A stretch of DNA of 64,000 nucleotides from UBA1926 sp002337215 (lineage in GTDB: Bacteria; Planctomycetota; Phycisphaerae; Phycisphaerales; UBA1924). The translations under genes and the position numbers were made by a program. The stretch spans positions 15,330-79,329 of the forward strand of contig CAXBAF010000019.1 in assembly GCA_963973795.1 (NCBI GenBank), read 5' to 3'. The notes beneath the pieces are model-generated. The model saw only the letters and a list, made by a program, of their open reading frames with translations, did no database searches and had not been told where the DNA came from. This document shows, piece after piece, positions 17,427 through 27,319 of this stretch (position 1 is the stretch's first letter; each line of letters starts with the position of its first letter).

Positions 17427-18746
17427 CTACCAACGGATCGCGACCGCGATGTCGTTGATGTTGCTTCCGGTTGGCCCGGTGCGGATGAGCGCGTGCGCCG
17501 CTTCGAGGGCGGTATAGCTGTCATGATGTGCGAGCGCCATCGTTGGATCGATCCCACGGCGGCGGATCTCAGCCGTGGTCGCACGGCTCACAAACGCGCC
17601 GGCCGCGTCGGTCGGGCCGTCGATCCCGTCGGTGGCGAGCGTGAGGACCGCGGCGTTCCTGATCCGATCGGGAGATGGGTCAAGCGATAGAATCTCGAGT
17701 TCGATAGCGGCAGCGAGCGCGAGCTCCAGATTCCTCCCACCGACGCCGGTTGCGTCCCCCACCGTGACCGTTGTCTCCCCGGCGAAGATGATCGCCGAAC
17801 CCGAGCCCGAGCCCGCGAGCGAGCACACGAGCTCCCGGGCAACAGTCGATGCTTCCCCTTGAACTCCGCCCCGCGATTCCACGACGCGGAAGCCACGATG
17901 CGCCAGCGCCTTCTCGGCCGCTCGCTGCGCTGCCGAGTTGTTCGCGATGATCTCGTGTGTGATGCGATCGAAGCAGCGGTCGCCGAGTTTCGGGGTCTCA
18001 TCGACGGCGGCGCCCAGGTGCGCACGAACCGACACGGGGATTCGGGCGGCCGGATACGAGTCGACCACCGCAAGGGCGTCCGCGAAACTCGTCGGATCCG
18101 GGGCGGTCGGCCCGGAACCGATCGTTCCCAGCGGGTCACCCAGCACATCCGAGAGAACGAGAACGTGCGCCCGAGCCGGGGCGATCCGACGGGCGAGGCG
18201 CCCGCCCTTGAGCGTTTCAAGGTGTTTGCGAACCGTGTTCAGTTGTTCGATTGTGGCACCGGCACGAAGCAACGCTTCGGTCGTGTGCCGGAGGTCACCG
18301 AGGCTCAAGCCGTCAGCGGGACTGGTGAGATGTGCGGAGGCGCCTCCCGAGATGAGGACAAGGGTGTCGGTCACGGCCTGTGACACGCGGCCGGCTGCCC
18401 GCGCGACAGCGGCCGCGGCGTCGAGGTTCCGCGATGTCGCGAGCGGGTGGTCCGCCGGCAGGACCCCGATGCCGCCGTGCGCCTTGCAGGCGTTGCGGAC
18501 GCGGTCTTCATGGGCGGGAACACAGGTTGCCACCCCGTGCTCGATGGTCTCACCAAACCGCGCGAGTGCCGCCTCGACCATCGGGGCCGAGGCTTTGCCC
18601 GTCGCGATGAGTGCACTGGGCGAAAGGTCATCAGGTACGTGTGCACGGCGGACCGCGTCCGCCGGGTCCGCGGCATCGAGCACCGCGTGCACGATCGCGT
18701 CTCGCAGGCTCCGGAGATCCGATGGCGTCGGTGCATCCGCTGTCAT
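17427..18746 (-). CDS. Glycerate 2-kinase (MOFRL/DUF4147 family)
   Basis: A 439-residue protein. The N-terminal DUF4147 part includes ALIATGKASAPMVEAALARF and LISGGASAHLTSPADGLSLGD. The middle includes TVRKHLETLKGGRLA and VLSDVLGDPLGTIGSGPTAPD. The C-terminal MOFRL part includes FAGETTVTVGDATGVGGRNLELALA and ATDGIDGPTDAAGAF. This enzyme phosphorylates D-glycerate at O2 to 2-phosphoglycerate, feeding glycolysis. Its ATG starts two bases after the stop of the upstream aminotransferase, so both are probably in one transcript, linking transamination products to glycerate use. Confidence 0.9.
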   Translation of the reverse strand: MTADAPTPSDLRSLRDAIVHAVLDAADPADAVRRAHVPDDLSPSALIATGKASAPMVEAALARFGETIEHGVATCVPAHEDRVRNACKAHGGIGVLPADHPLATSRNLDAAAAVARAAGRVSQAVTDTLVLISGGASAHLTSPADGLSLGDLRHTTEALLRAGATIEQLNTVRKHLETLKGGRLARRIAPARAHVLVLSDVLGDPLGTIGSGPTAPDPTSFADALAVVDSYPAARIPVSVRAHLGAAVDETPKLGDRCFDRITHEIIANNSAAQRAAEKALAHRGFRVVESRGGVQGEASTVARELVCSLAGSGSGSAIIFAGETTVTVGDATGVGGRNLELALAAAIELEILSLDPSPDRIRNAAVLTLATDGIDGPTDAAGAFVSRATTAEIRRRGIDPTMALAHHDSYTALEAAHALIRTGPTGSNINDIAVAIRW

Positions 18747-18748
18747 GT

Positions 18749-19987
<1,239 letters not shown>

Positions 19988-20085
19988 GCGGACAGGGTAC
20001 CGCGCGGGAGCCGGTGGCTCGTAGAGATTGAGCGAGCCGGTCACGAGTCCGAATCGTGAGCACCGATTCGTGCGAATGATCGCCC

Positions 20086-21531
20086 ATGCGAGCACTCATG
20101 TGGTTCCGGTCGGATCTCCGCGTCAACGACAACCCGGCCCTCACGCGGGCGTGCGTCGAGAGCGACGACGGCGTGGTCGCGGTGTTCTGCATCTGCCCAA
20201 CGCAGTGGCGCGAGGCGCACCACTGGGGGGACGCGAAGGCCGGATTTGTGATGCGGAGTCTTGCAGCGCTCCGGGATCGGCTCGAGTCGCTCCGGATCCC
20301 GCTGAAGATCGTTGAGACCGACGAGTTTTCGAGTGTGCCGGGGGCGCTGGTTGAGCTGGCGCGATCGACGAAGTGTGATCGGCTCTATTTCAATCGCGAG
20401 TATGAATGGAACGAACGGGAGCGGGACGAGGCGGTGGTCGAGGCGTTCGATGACGCCGGGCTGAACACGCTCTCGTTTGACGACCAGGTGCTGTTCGAGC
20501 CGGGATCGGTGCTGACTAAGAGCAGCAACTCGTTTTACTCGGTGTACTCGCCGTTCAAGAAAGCGTGTTGGAAGCGGTACAACGACGAACTCGCCGAAGG
20601 CAACGACTGGGCGGTTCTCGACATGCCGAAGAAGGCAAACGCGATCGAGATTGAAGGCGACGAGATTCCCGATCAGATCGACGGCTTTGGAGAGGCCGAC
20701 ATCGATTGGGATCTCTGGCCCGCGGGCGAGAAGGCGGCGCTGAATCGAATGCGGGCGTTCGTGCGCCACAGAATCGGTGATTACAAGGAGTCGAGGGACT
20801 TTCCTGCACGGGACGAGACTTCAAGAGTCTCGGCGTACCTCGCCTCGGGTGTGCTCTCGCCCAAGCAGTGCATGCGTGCGGCTCTGGACGCGAACGGCGA
20901 CAGGATCGACGGCGGGAACCCGGGGGCCGTGGGTTGGATGGAGGAGATCCTGTGGCGGGAGTTCTATCGGCATGTGCTCGTGGGTTTTCCGAGGGTGAGC
21001 CGGGACAGGAACTTCAACGCCGACTACGACGGGCTCGCCTGGCGGGACGCACCCGAGGACCTGGACGCATGGAAAGCGGGGCGGACTGGGTACCCGATCG
21101 TGGATGCGGCGATGCGGTGCCTGACAAAGACCGGTTGGATGCACAATCGGCTGCGGATGATCGTCGCGATGTTCCTGACCAAGCATCTGCTCATCGATTG
21201 GCGCGAGGGCGAGAAGCACTTCATGAAGCATCTCGTGGACGGCGATCTCGCCGCCAACAACGGGGGATGGCAGTGGAGCGCAAGCACCGGGACGGATGCG
21301 CAGCCGTACTTCCGGATCTTCAACCCGACGAGTCAGAGCGAGAAGTTCGACCCGGACGGGGCGTTCATCCGGGCGTGGGTTCCTGAGTTGTGCGATGTGA
21401 CGGGCAAGGCGATCCACGAGCCGCACCGGAACGCCAAGGTCGATCTCAACGGGTACCCCCAACCGATCGTCGGACAGAAGGAGGGTCGCGAGCGGGCGCT
21501 CGGGGTCTTCAAGGCCCACCGGGGGGCGTAG
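20086..21531 (+). CDS. phrB: Deoxyribodipyrimidine photolyase (cryptochrome/photolyase family)
   Basis: A 481-residue protein beginning MRALMWFRSDLRVNDNPALT, the N-terminal antenna domain. FAD-domain hallmarks follow: WMEEILWREFYRHVL, GYPIVDAAMRCLTKTGWMHNRLRMIVAMFLTKHLLIDWR, NNGGWQWSASTGTDAQPYFRIFNP and SEKFDPDGAFIRAWVPEL. The length and order match class I CPD photolyase (PhrB), which uses blue light and FADH to split cyclobutane pyrimidine dimers. It is divergent from the aminotransferase with 98 bases between starts. Its last 23 bases overlap the convergent hydrolase gene. Confidence 0.92.
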   Translation: MRALMWFRSDLRVNDNPALTRACVESDDGVVAVFCICPTQWREAHHWGDAKAGFVMRSLAALRDRLESLRIPLKIVETDEFSSVPGALVELARSTKCDRLYFNREYEWNERERDEAVVEAFDDAGLNTLSFDDQVLFEPGSVLTKSSNSFYSVYSPFKKACWKRYNDELAEGNDWAVLDMPKKANAIEIEGDEIPDQIDGFGEADIDWDLWPAGEKAALNRMRAFVRHRIGDYKESRDFPARDETSRVSAYLASGVLSPKQCMRAALDANGDRIDGGNPGAVGWMEEILWREFYRHVLVGFPRVSRDRNFNADYDGLAWRDAPEDLDAWKAGRTGYPIVDAAMRCLTKTGWMHNRLRMIVAMFLTKHLLIDWREGEKHFMKHLVDGDLAANNGGWQWSASTGTDAQPYFRIFNPTSQSEKFDPDGAFIRAWVPELCDVTGKAIHEPHRNAKVDLNGYPQPIVGQKEGRERALGVFKAHRGA

Positions 21532-23035
21532 GCGATGCCTGATGAGGCTGAGTCGGGGGCGTCGGGGCGGTGTACCCGAGCGCCGCGGCGGCCTCCCACG
21601 CGGGCTCGGTCCACGGGGCAATGAGCGTCACACGCTCGAGGAGGCGGCGTTCCCGCGGAGCGAGTTCGGTCGGCGGCAGCGTCAGCCGGGTCGGCTCGAT
21701 CTGGTCGAGCAGAGCCTGTCCGGCCTCCGCGGCCTCGGCGCGACGCTCGAGAACGACTCGGTCGATCCAGCCGAACGCGTCGGCGAGGTGCCCCGCGTTT
21801 GGCAGGGTATGCCCGAGGTCTGGAACGTCGAACAGGCGGGCCCGGAAGCCGTCCCGGATGAGCGCGTCGATGCGTGCCCCGGATTCGGTGAAGTTGAAAT
21901 CTCGAACACCGGAGATCGCGGCGATCGGGTGTGGGCGGAGCGTGGTGCCGAGCGGCGGAGCGGGGACCTTGTGCGACGCGGGCCAGACCGTGCCGCTTCC
22001 CGTGGGGACGCGGTGCTGTGAGTTGATCCCGACGACGCAGACCGCGCCGGTGAACACATCGGGCGCCCCTGCCCAGAGCATCGACGCGAGCCTGCCGCCA
22101 CCCGACATTCCGCCGACGTAGATCCGTTCGCGGTCGAGCCAGATCGATCGTTCGGCGGATGCGACCGCGTCGAGCGAGATTTGCAGCCGATCCACAACGG
22201 GGCGGGTGTTGCCGGCATTCCGGGAGACCACGACCGCGAGGCCGATTCGCGCAGCTGCTTCGGTGACGGTCGGTGGTACTGAGCCCCTCTCGGTGGGGTT
22301 GATCCAGACGATGAGCCCCATCGGACGCCCCGGGATTGGATCGGGTGGAGGCGTCAGCCGGAAGGACTCCTGTTCGATCGACCTCGTGAGTGTTCCCGCG
22401 AAGAGGGGGTCGCCGCCTCGGCCGAACCGGAGCGAGATCGCCTGCGCGTCGAGACGAATCGGGGACTGGACCGACTCGATGAGTCGTGTCGCGGGCGGGC
22501 TTGTTGCGGTCTCGTCGTCTGGATCAACAAAACCGGAGTTCAAGAGACCAGATCGACCCAGCGGATCAGGGCGTGTTGGGCGCCAGCCTCGGCTGATCCG
22601 ATCGAAGGCGGCGGTGTTCAGCCGGGTTCGCCGATCCGCCGAGATCGCGATCGGCCATCCCTCGGCCGTGCGACGGACACGCACAGCATGGTCCTCGACG
22701 AACGCACCGTGTGTGCGCGGGGCGAGATGCACCGTCCAGCCGCCGATTCGGTCAGGAATGGGACCATCGATTCTCGTCTGCGGCTCGATCGCCCGGTTGA
22801 GGTCGCGGATCTCCCGCGCGTTCAGCACCGCCGCGATTCCCGCGATCTCCTGGAGCATCGGAGTCGGCGGGACCTCCCCTCGCGGAGGTTCGGCCCATGC
22901 CGCGGTGACCACGCCATACTGGGCTGGTCGGCTGCCCGCGGTGAAGACGGCGTCCTCCAGAACCTGGCCAGCCACCGGAGCACACAGAGCACCGAGGGCG
23001 ATCAGGGCAGCGATTCGGGCGGGTTGAAACTGCAT
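21509..23035 (-). CDS. Secreted alpha/beta-hydrolase (PHB-depolymerase/esterase-like)
   Basis: A 508-residue protein from the ATG at 23035 (a TTG nine bases upstream is in frame). A signal peptide ends near LCAPVAGQ. The C-terminal half is an alpha/beta hydrolase: nucleophile elbow GMSGGGRLASM, acidic candidate in AISGVRDFNF, and His in DLGHTLPNAGH. The N-terminal half carries no domain I recognise. The last ~25 residues are Pro/Thr-rich. Probably an exported esterase or depolymerase; the substrate is unknown. Its end overlaps the photolyase end by 23 bases. Confidence 0.72.
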   Translation of the reverse strand: MQFQPARIAALIALGALCAPVAGQVLEDAVFTAGSRPAQYGVVTAAWAEPPRGEVPPTPMLQEIAGIAAVLNAREIRDLNRAIEPQTRIDGPIPDRIGGWTVHLAPRTHGAFVEDHAVRVRRTAEGWPIAISADRRTRLNTAAFDRISRGWRPTRPDPLGRSGLLNSGFVDPDDETATSPPATRLIESVQSPIRLDAQAISLRFGRGGDPLFAGTLTRSIEQESFRLTPPPDPIPGRPMGLIVWINPTERGSVPPTVTEAAARIGLAVVVSRNAGNTRPVVDRLQISLDAVASAERSIWLDRERIYVGGMSGGGRLASMLWAGAPDVFTGAVCVVGINSQHRVPTGSGTVWPASHKVPAPPLGTTLRPHPIAAISGVRDFNFTESGARIDALIRDGFRARLFDVPDLGHTLPNAGHLADAFGWIDRVVLERRAEAAEAGQALLDQIEPTRLTLPPTELAPRERRLLERVTLIAPWTEPAWEAAAALGYTAPTPPTQPHQASPTPPGGP

Positions 23036-23048
23036 TGAGATCAAGGCC

Positions 23049-24002
23049 TCAGGGAAGTCGTTTCAATTCGGCGTGCTGATCAATCGTCTGTCGCATCGGC
23101 GATCCGCCTCCGGCGAGCCCGCCGCCAACTGTCCATACCGTCTTGAGTTGCATCATGCTCGTCTCGATGTGGCCCTTCTCTTCATCAAAGCGGATCTGTC
23201 CCGAGATCGCTCCGGATTCGAGTGTAATCCCGAGCAGGCCCGCGAATCCCGCCCCCTCGTCATCCGGCGGCGCGAGCGACAGCGTTCCCTCAAGCAGGAT
23301 CTTCGCGGACCCTCCTGCCGTGTCGATGCCGTCAAAGGTCGCGATGAGGTCGGAGGACAGATCACCCGCGAGCGGCGACGCGTGGTCGATCTCGACCGGC
23401 CATCGCTGGCCTCGCTGCACCGTCCGCCCCGGGATCACCCCCATCGCCTGCTCGATCTGCCGTGCGATCCGCGGTCCGCGGGTCGGGTCCTGCCGGGCCC
23501 CGCTCAACCCCGGCTTGAGGCTGCTGATCGACTCGAGCGGCATGAAGGCGGCGTCCAGCGTTTCGGCGGCACCCTCGACATCCGAGACCGTCCCATCGTC
23601 CGCGATCGTGAACCGGATGGATTTCCCCACGAAGCCCACGAACGGGCCGATCATCAGAGACTGGGCCGCCGCCGGGTCGGGCGTCGCCGAGTCGTAGCGA
23701 ACGGGAGGCTCGCCGTCCCGCGATACCGTAATCCCGATTTGTTCGAATGCCCGCTCGATCCGGGCGCCGGCGTCAGATTCACCGATCAGGCTTTCGGTGT
23801 AGGTGATCCTCCGCTGCCATTTCAGTTCGGACTCGATCGGCCCGGAGATCGTCTGGTGCATCGATTCGGATATTTCGTACCGCAAGGGTTCGCCGGGGGA
23901 CCAGCGGTAGACCAGGCGTGCCGATTGGCCGGAGGCGGGCACGGCGGAGATTGCGACGGTGATGGTCAAGAGGATGGGGAGCAGGGCGCGAATCGTCGTC
24001 AT
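23049..24002 (-). CDS. Secreted hypothetical protein
   Basis: A 317-residue protein from the ATG at 24002, preceded by the strong ribosome binding site GGAGGACCGC. A signal peptide (LLPILLTITVAISAVPASGQ) is followed by a beta-rich soluble domain with YRWSPGEPLRYEISESMHQT and a C-terminal IRFDEEKGHIETSMMQLKT. The pattern (quantity-of-interest strands with a substitution of variance-like IGPFVGFVGKSIRFTIADDG) resembles the DUF6263-type exported proteins of planctomycetes, but I hold that weakly. It lies 13 bases before the hydrolase gene and is likely cotranscribed with it. Confidence 0.6.
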   Translation of the reverse strand: MTTIRALLPILLTITVAISAVPASGQSARLVYRWSPGEPLRYEISESMHQTISGPIESELKWQRRITYTESLIGESDAGARIERAFEQIGITVSRDGEPPVRYDSATPDPAAAQSLMIGPFVGFVGKSIRFTIADDGTVSDVEGAAETLDAAFMPLESISSLKPGLSGARQDPTRGPRIARQIEQAMGVIPGRTVQRGQRWPVEIDHASPLAGDLSSDLIATFDGIDTAGGSAKILLEGTLSLAPPDDEGAGFAGLLGITLESGAISGQIRFDEEKGHIETSMMQLKTVWTVGGGLAGGGSPMRQTIDQHAELKRLP

Positions 24003-24112
24003 GCGGTCCTCCGGCGGGGTTTCAATCAACCCGATCCGGCGTCGGATCGTGCGGGGTGGCGCGTCTCGGCGGGCGAATTGAAAATCGGAAGCCCCGCGGC
24101 ATCCCGTCCGGC

Positions 24113-24140
24113 TTGACGCGACCCGAAAGACGGATACCCT
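24113..24140 (+). promoter_or_regulatory. Candidate sigma-70-type promoter of tRNA-Asn
   Basis: TTGACG at 24113-24118 and TACCCT at 24135-24140 are separated by 16 bases and lie 37 bases before the tRNA. The -35 element is near consensus and the -10 element is weak, as in many stable-RNA promoters of GC-rich bacteria. Confidence 0.45.
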
Positions 24141-24177
24141 TGTCCCTGCCTCGGGCTGCACCCGATGCGACATCCGA

Positions 24178-24250
24178 TCCCCGATAGCTCAATTGGTAGA
24201 GCGAGCGGCTGTTAACCGCTAGGTTGTAGGTTCGAGTCCTACTCGGGGAG
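24178..24250 (+). tRNA. tRNA-Asn (anticodon GTT)
   Basis: A 73-base cloverleaf. The acceptor stem pairs TCCCCGA (24178-24184) with TCGGGGA (24243-24249), with discriminator G at 24250. The anticodon stem AGCGG/CCGCT encloses the loop CTGTTAA, with anticodon GTT at 24211-24213. The T arm is GTAGG-TTCGAGT-CCTAC. CCA is not encoded. A perfect intrinsic terminator follows eight bases later. I found no second copy of its 3' end near the prophage right border, so it is probably not the attachment site. Confidence 0.97.
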
Positions 24251-24257
24251 CTTCCAT

Positions 24258-24288
24258 CCGGCCCGCGAAAGCGGGCCGGTTTTGTTTT
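24258..24288 (+). terminator. Intrinsic terminator after tRNA-Asn
   Basis: A nine-pair stem, CCGGCCCGC (24258-24266) with GCGGGCCGG (24271-24279), has a GAAA loop and is followed by TTTTGTTTT. The 160 bases after it, up to the nucleotidyltransferase end, hold no gene I can see. Confidence 0.9.
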
Positions 24289-24450
24289 ACGGGTCGGGCG
24301 GGCCACGCAGATCGGTACGGCTCCCGCAAGCGGCCGCCTTGGCGGGACTTGTGGCAGCGGAAAATGGCTGGGCGACTCTCAGTTCTGGCGGGTGCATCGG
24401 GCGGGCGACCGTGACGCTGGGCGTTCCGGTCCGGCTCCCGGCCGAACCTC

Positions 24451-25380
24451 TCAAACTCTCTGCGACTCTCGGTTGACAGCGTGGCCGGTTCGACGGGGGG
24501 TATCGGTCGGGGGTGCGAGCGGAGGCGCTGGTTTAAAATTTGGTGTCAATCGACCGCCGACGGGCGTCAGGTACGTCGGCTTGCAGAACTGGAACTGCAT
24601 CTGGGTGGGTCGGGGCAGCCTCAGACTCGCCTTTCGCATTCGACGATGATGTTCATTGACTATCGCCACAATCCGGGACAACTCGGAGACTGGGAGACTC
24701 CGTCGGCCGTAGTGACTCTTAGCAACTGCGGCCAACTCTTCGATGTCGACCCGCCGAGCGATTGAGACCAGTCGATCCACGAGCCGGGAGGAGAGCGAGA
24801 AGTCTGTCTTCATCGCCATCGCAATAGCTCGCACGAATGTGAGCGTCTCGCAGAACTGGATATCAAAGTTCAGATCGATTTCACGGCGCGCCACTGACTC
24901 GATAAATCGCTGCTCAAAGATCTCGCGGCCGTACCCTCCTCGCGGACTCGTCGATACGACTGCTGCCTCGATGGTAAACGGCGTGGTCTTCGGAAGGTCA
25001 CCTGCCTCTGAGCCGATGAGTGGGAACTCACGAAAGGCCCATGTCTGAGACGTGGGCCACACATCCAGGACCTCGTACGCCGTCTCAAGCCGAAACCCGC
25101 CGAAACGGGTCGTTCTCACAATCCAGCGCGATAGCGCCTGCTTCAACTCTTCCTCGCCTGCCCCTGACACCACGACGTCGATATCTCGCGGCTGTACCCA
25201 TGGACCATGCAAAACCACATCACGGATAGTGCCGCCAAAGAAGTACGCGCTAAAGCCTTCGCGATGCAAGATCGCAAGAGGGTCATGCTCCCGCGGAACT
25301 CGACTCCGTCGGATTGCGACGAAGCGACGCATCGCTTCGCGTAGTTCAGACACGTCATGAGGCACGCGGCGCTCACGCAT
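24451..25380 (-). CDS. Nucleotidyltransferase, CCA-adding/poly(A) polymerase-like fold
   Basis: A 309-residue protein with a pol-beta-type nucleotidyltransferase core: GG at residues 49-50 in AYFFGGTIRDVVL and the metal-binding DxD at 66-68 in QPRDIDVVVSG. A third acidic candidate lies in YEVLDVWPTSQTW, followed by a CCA/PAP-like helical middle. It lacks the full length and RNA-binding tail of housekeeping CCA enzymes. The C-terminal 40 residues are Pro-rich. Its start overlaps the dGTPase stop by eight bases, so the two are translationally coupled. Base composition is noticeably lower in G+C than its neighbours. A nucleotide- or tRNA-modifying defence role is an inference. Confidence 0.75.
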   Translation of the reverse strand: MRERRVPHDVSELREAMRRFVAIRRSRVPREHDPLAILHREGFSAYFFGGTIRDVVLHGPWVQPRDIDVVVSGAGEEELKQALSRWIVRTTRFGGFRLETAYEVLDVWPTSQTWAFREFPLIGSEAGDLPKTTPFTIEAAVVSTSPRGGYGREIFEQRFIESVARREIDLNFDIQFCETLTFVRAIAMAMKTDFSLSSRLVDRLVSIARRVDIEELAAVAKSHYGRRSLPVSELSRIVAIVNEHHRRMRKASLRLPRPTQMQFQFCKPTYLTPVGGRLTPNFKPAPPLAPPTDTPRRTGHAVNRESQRV

Positions 25381-26824
25381 TCCGGAGGCTCTTGTGAAGT
25401 GAAGCTGCGTATCCGTCAGTCATTCCAGCAACATAGTCAGTGATGAGCATCAGCTTAAGATAGTGCCGCCAAACTGCCGCGTCCGTGCCTGTAGGGACGG
25501 GCGTTTTCCACGAATGCTCAAACAGCGACCGGTAATTGCGCGAGAGCAAGCTGTATGCCTTGCCTTGCGCCGTCTTGGGCTTGGGCGGATCACCATCGAA
25601 ATGCTCGACTCCACGCCAGAGCACATCCAGAAGGCCGTGGAGAATCGTCTCGCCCCGGAGTTCAAGTTCGACAGTCGGACGCTTGTTGTAGACCCGCTCC
25701 CTCCCGATCTTCTTGCATCTAGCGATGAGCCGTTCAGCCGGGAGTTTGCCTTTCTCGTCGAGAAGCTCGCCTCCAAACGTACCGGTCATAATCGTCTCGT
25801 AGTTTTTTGCGAAAGCCGAAGCTGCCGCACTAATCGCCATTCCTTGCGCGGCAACGCGAAACTGTACTGAGCACGCTTCACCCTCGGCATCCCCAAGATC
25901 AAGTCCGGATTGCTTCGCTCGATTAATTATGAAGCCTTGTGCGTTTCTCGCGACTTCTTGGAGGTCCTCCTCTTCGAGGGCTTCTATGAAGTCTCCCCAA
26001 CTGATGACACCTTTACGAATTCCATCTTCTACGTCACAGATAGAGTACACCGAGTCATCCGCGGCTTCGACGAGGTACGCGATTGGATTGCGAGCTGGCC
26101 CGGTACCTGTCTCATTGCGGACGAGCTCAACAATATGTTGTTCCGTCTGGCAGAAACCCGGCTTTGCCCGCGATTTGTCCGGGCCATCCTTGTCGGCTTC
26201 GCGGCTTGCAGCCACATACTTCATGCTCGCCGACAGTGTCCCGGCTGTCAGGTTGAGACCGTGACTATCGGCAAGAATCTGCAGGCTTGCGAGAAGCCTT
26301 GTGGTTCGCGCGTTGCCTTCGAACTTCAAGAGGTCGTCAGCAAGCTCCGGATGGCCGTTCAATGGATCGATCGCCTGCTCACCAATGCCAGACGCGAACC
26401 ACGCGCCGATAGCGGCCTCACCAAAGTGGCCGAAAGGCGGGTTCCCTAGGTCGTGAACCAAAGCGGCTGTTGCTGCGATGTTCTGGATGTCGTCGAGCCG
26501 TTCCTCGATCTCGTGACGTGCTGGCTCTGGCAACCGCACTTCAATCTGGTTGGTGGGCATCGCAACGGCCTTCACAAGGCCTCTCGCGACACTTGCGACT
26601 TCAAGCGAATGCGTCAAGCGTGTTCGGACAAAGTCGTTTGGATCGAGAGGGAAGACCTGGGTTTTGTCCTTGAGCCGCCTGATCGGGCTTGAGAACACGA
26701 TCCGGTCGTAGTCCCTCTCGAACTCCGTGCGATGGTCGCCCGTGGAGCCACCATCGCCGCGGAGCTCGCGTACACGCTTCGTGCTCAAGAGCTGAGTCCA
26801 GTTCATACCAATATCGCTTGACAT
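25373..26824 (-). CDS. dgt: dGTPase-like dNTP triphosphohydrolase (HD domain)
   Basis: A 483-residue protein. The HD phosphohydrolase residues are visible: H72 in RTRLTHSLEVASVARGL, and H124-D125 in ALVHDLGNPPFGHFGE, the usual dGTPase signature. The start region RTEFERDYDRIVFSSPIRRLKDKTQVFPL is the classic dNTPase N terminus. The enzyme hydrolyses dGTP (or other dNTPs) to deoxynucleoside and triphosphate. Related enzymes restrict phages by depleting dNTPs. Starts at 26824 or 26806 are both possible. It precedes the nucleotidyltransferase and stands next to the prophage; its lower G+C suggests transfer. Confidence 0.9.
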   Translation of the reverse strand: MSSDIGMNWTQLLSTKRVRELRGDGGSTGDHRTEFERDYDRIVFSSPIRRLKDKTQVFPLDPNDFVRTRLTHSLEVASVARGLVKAVAMPTNQIEVRLPEPARHEIEERLDDIQNIAATAALVHDLGNPPFGHFGEAAIGAWFASGIGEQAIDPLNGHPELADDLLKFEGNARTTRLLASLQILADSHGLNLTAGTLSASMKYVAASREADKDGPDKSRAKPGFCQTEQHIVELVRNETGTGPARNPIAYLVEAADDSVYSICDVEDGIRKGVISWGDFIEALEEEDLQEVARNAQGFIINRAKQSGLDLGDAEGEACSVQFRVAAQGMAISAAASAFAKNYETIMTGTFGGELLDEKGKLPAERLIARCKKIGRERVYNKRPTVELELRGETILHGLLDVLWRGVEHFDGDPPKPKTAQGKAYSLLSRNYRSLFEHSWKTPVPTGTDAAVWRHYLKLMLITDYVAGMTDGYAASLHKSLRNA

Positions 26825-27096
26825 GTGCCCATTGTATCGCCGCCAGACGGTGGTCGCGAAGCGGCTTCACCCACACGTACGGGGGCGTAAACGCTTGATT
26901 GGAGACACCCTCGGCCATGCTCAGCATGTGTCTGAGCAGGTGCTGATTGCTTTGAGATGTCCACTAGCGATTTGGAAGACAGCAGCTAAACGCAGGGTTC
27001 CGATCGACCCCCGCCACTTTGCCATAGCTTCGCGTAGATGGTCGGTGATACGTCGCCCGTGGCGGGCGGCGGTGAGACCACTTCAGCGAGCGGTAC

Positions 27097-27294
27097 ATGA
27101 CCATGGACCACGACGACGTGGCGGTGCGCGATGATCTCGCGCCCGCGGAGCGGCTCCGCGCGATCGCGGACATCCTGGACGAGGGCGTCGGTCGCTGGCG
27201 TGACGACCGGCGTCGTCTCGGCGATCTCCGACAATCCTCCGAAGATGGACTTGAACTCTCCGACCTCGCTCGCCCTGATGGGACGCGTGGTTAA
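27097..27294 (+). CDS. Small conserved ORF of the recombinase cassette
   Basis: A 65-residue protein beginning MTMDHDDVAVRDDLAPAERL (an ATG six bases in is also possible). The PAERLRAIADILDEGVGRWR part looks like a short amphipathic helix found in small proteins next to recombinase cassettes in planctomycetes. It is the first gene of the prophage and lies 25 bases before the DUF2924 start. Function unknown; it may be a regulatory or directionality partner of the recombinase. Confidence 0.55.
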   Translation: MTMDHDDVAVRDDLAPAERLRAIADILDEGVGRWRDDRRRLGDLRQSSEDGLELSDLARPDGTRG

Positions 27295-27319
27295 CGCGAG
27301 CGCGAAACGGAGAGTGCGT

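Noticed and set aside
16180..17517. A 445-codon open frame on the plus strand
   Set aside because: It is antisense to pilT, whose Walker, Asp-box and His-box motifs are unmistakable.
24178..24250. tRNA-Asn as the prophage attachment site
   Set aside because: The 3' part of the tRNA is not repeated near the right prophage end at 62.2-62.4 kb, and the recombinase is of the large serine type, which seldom uses tRNA genes. The terminator follows the tRNA intact.
26601..26927. A minus-strand small gene upstream of the dGTPase
   Set aside because: Most of it overlaps the dGTPase N terminus in another frame, and its translation shows no domain. The dGTPase start is supported by its conserved N-terminal motif.
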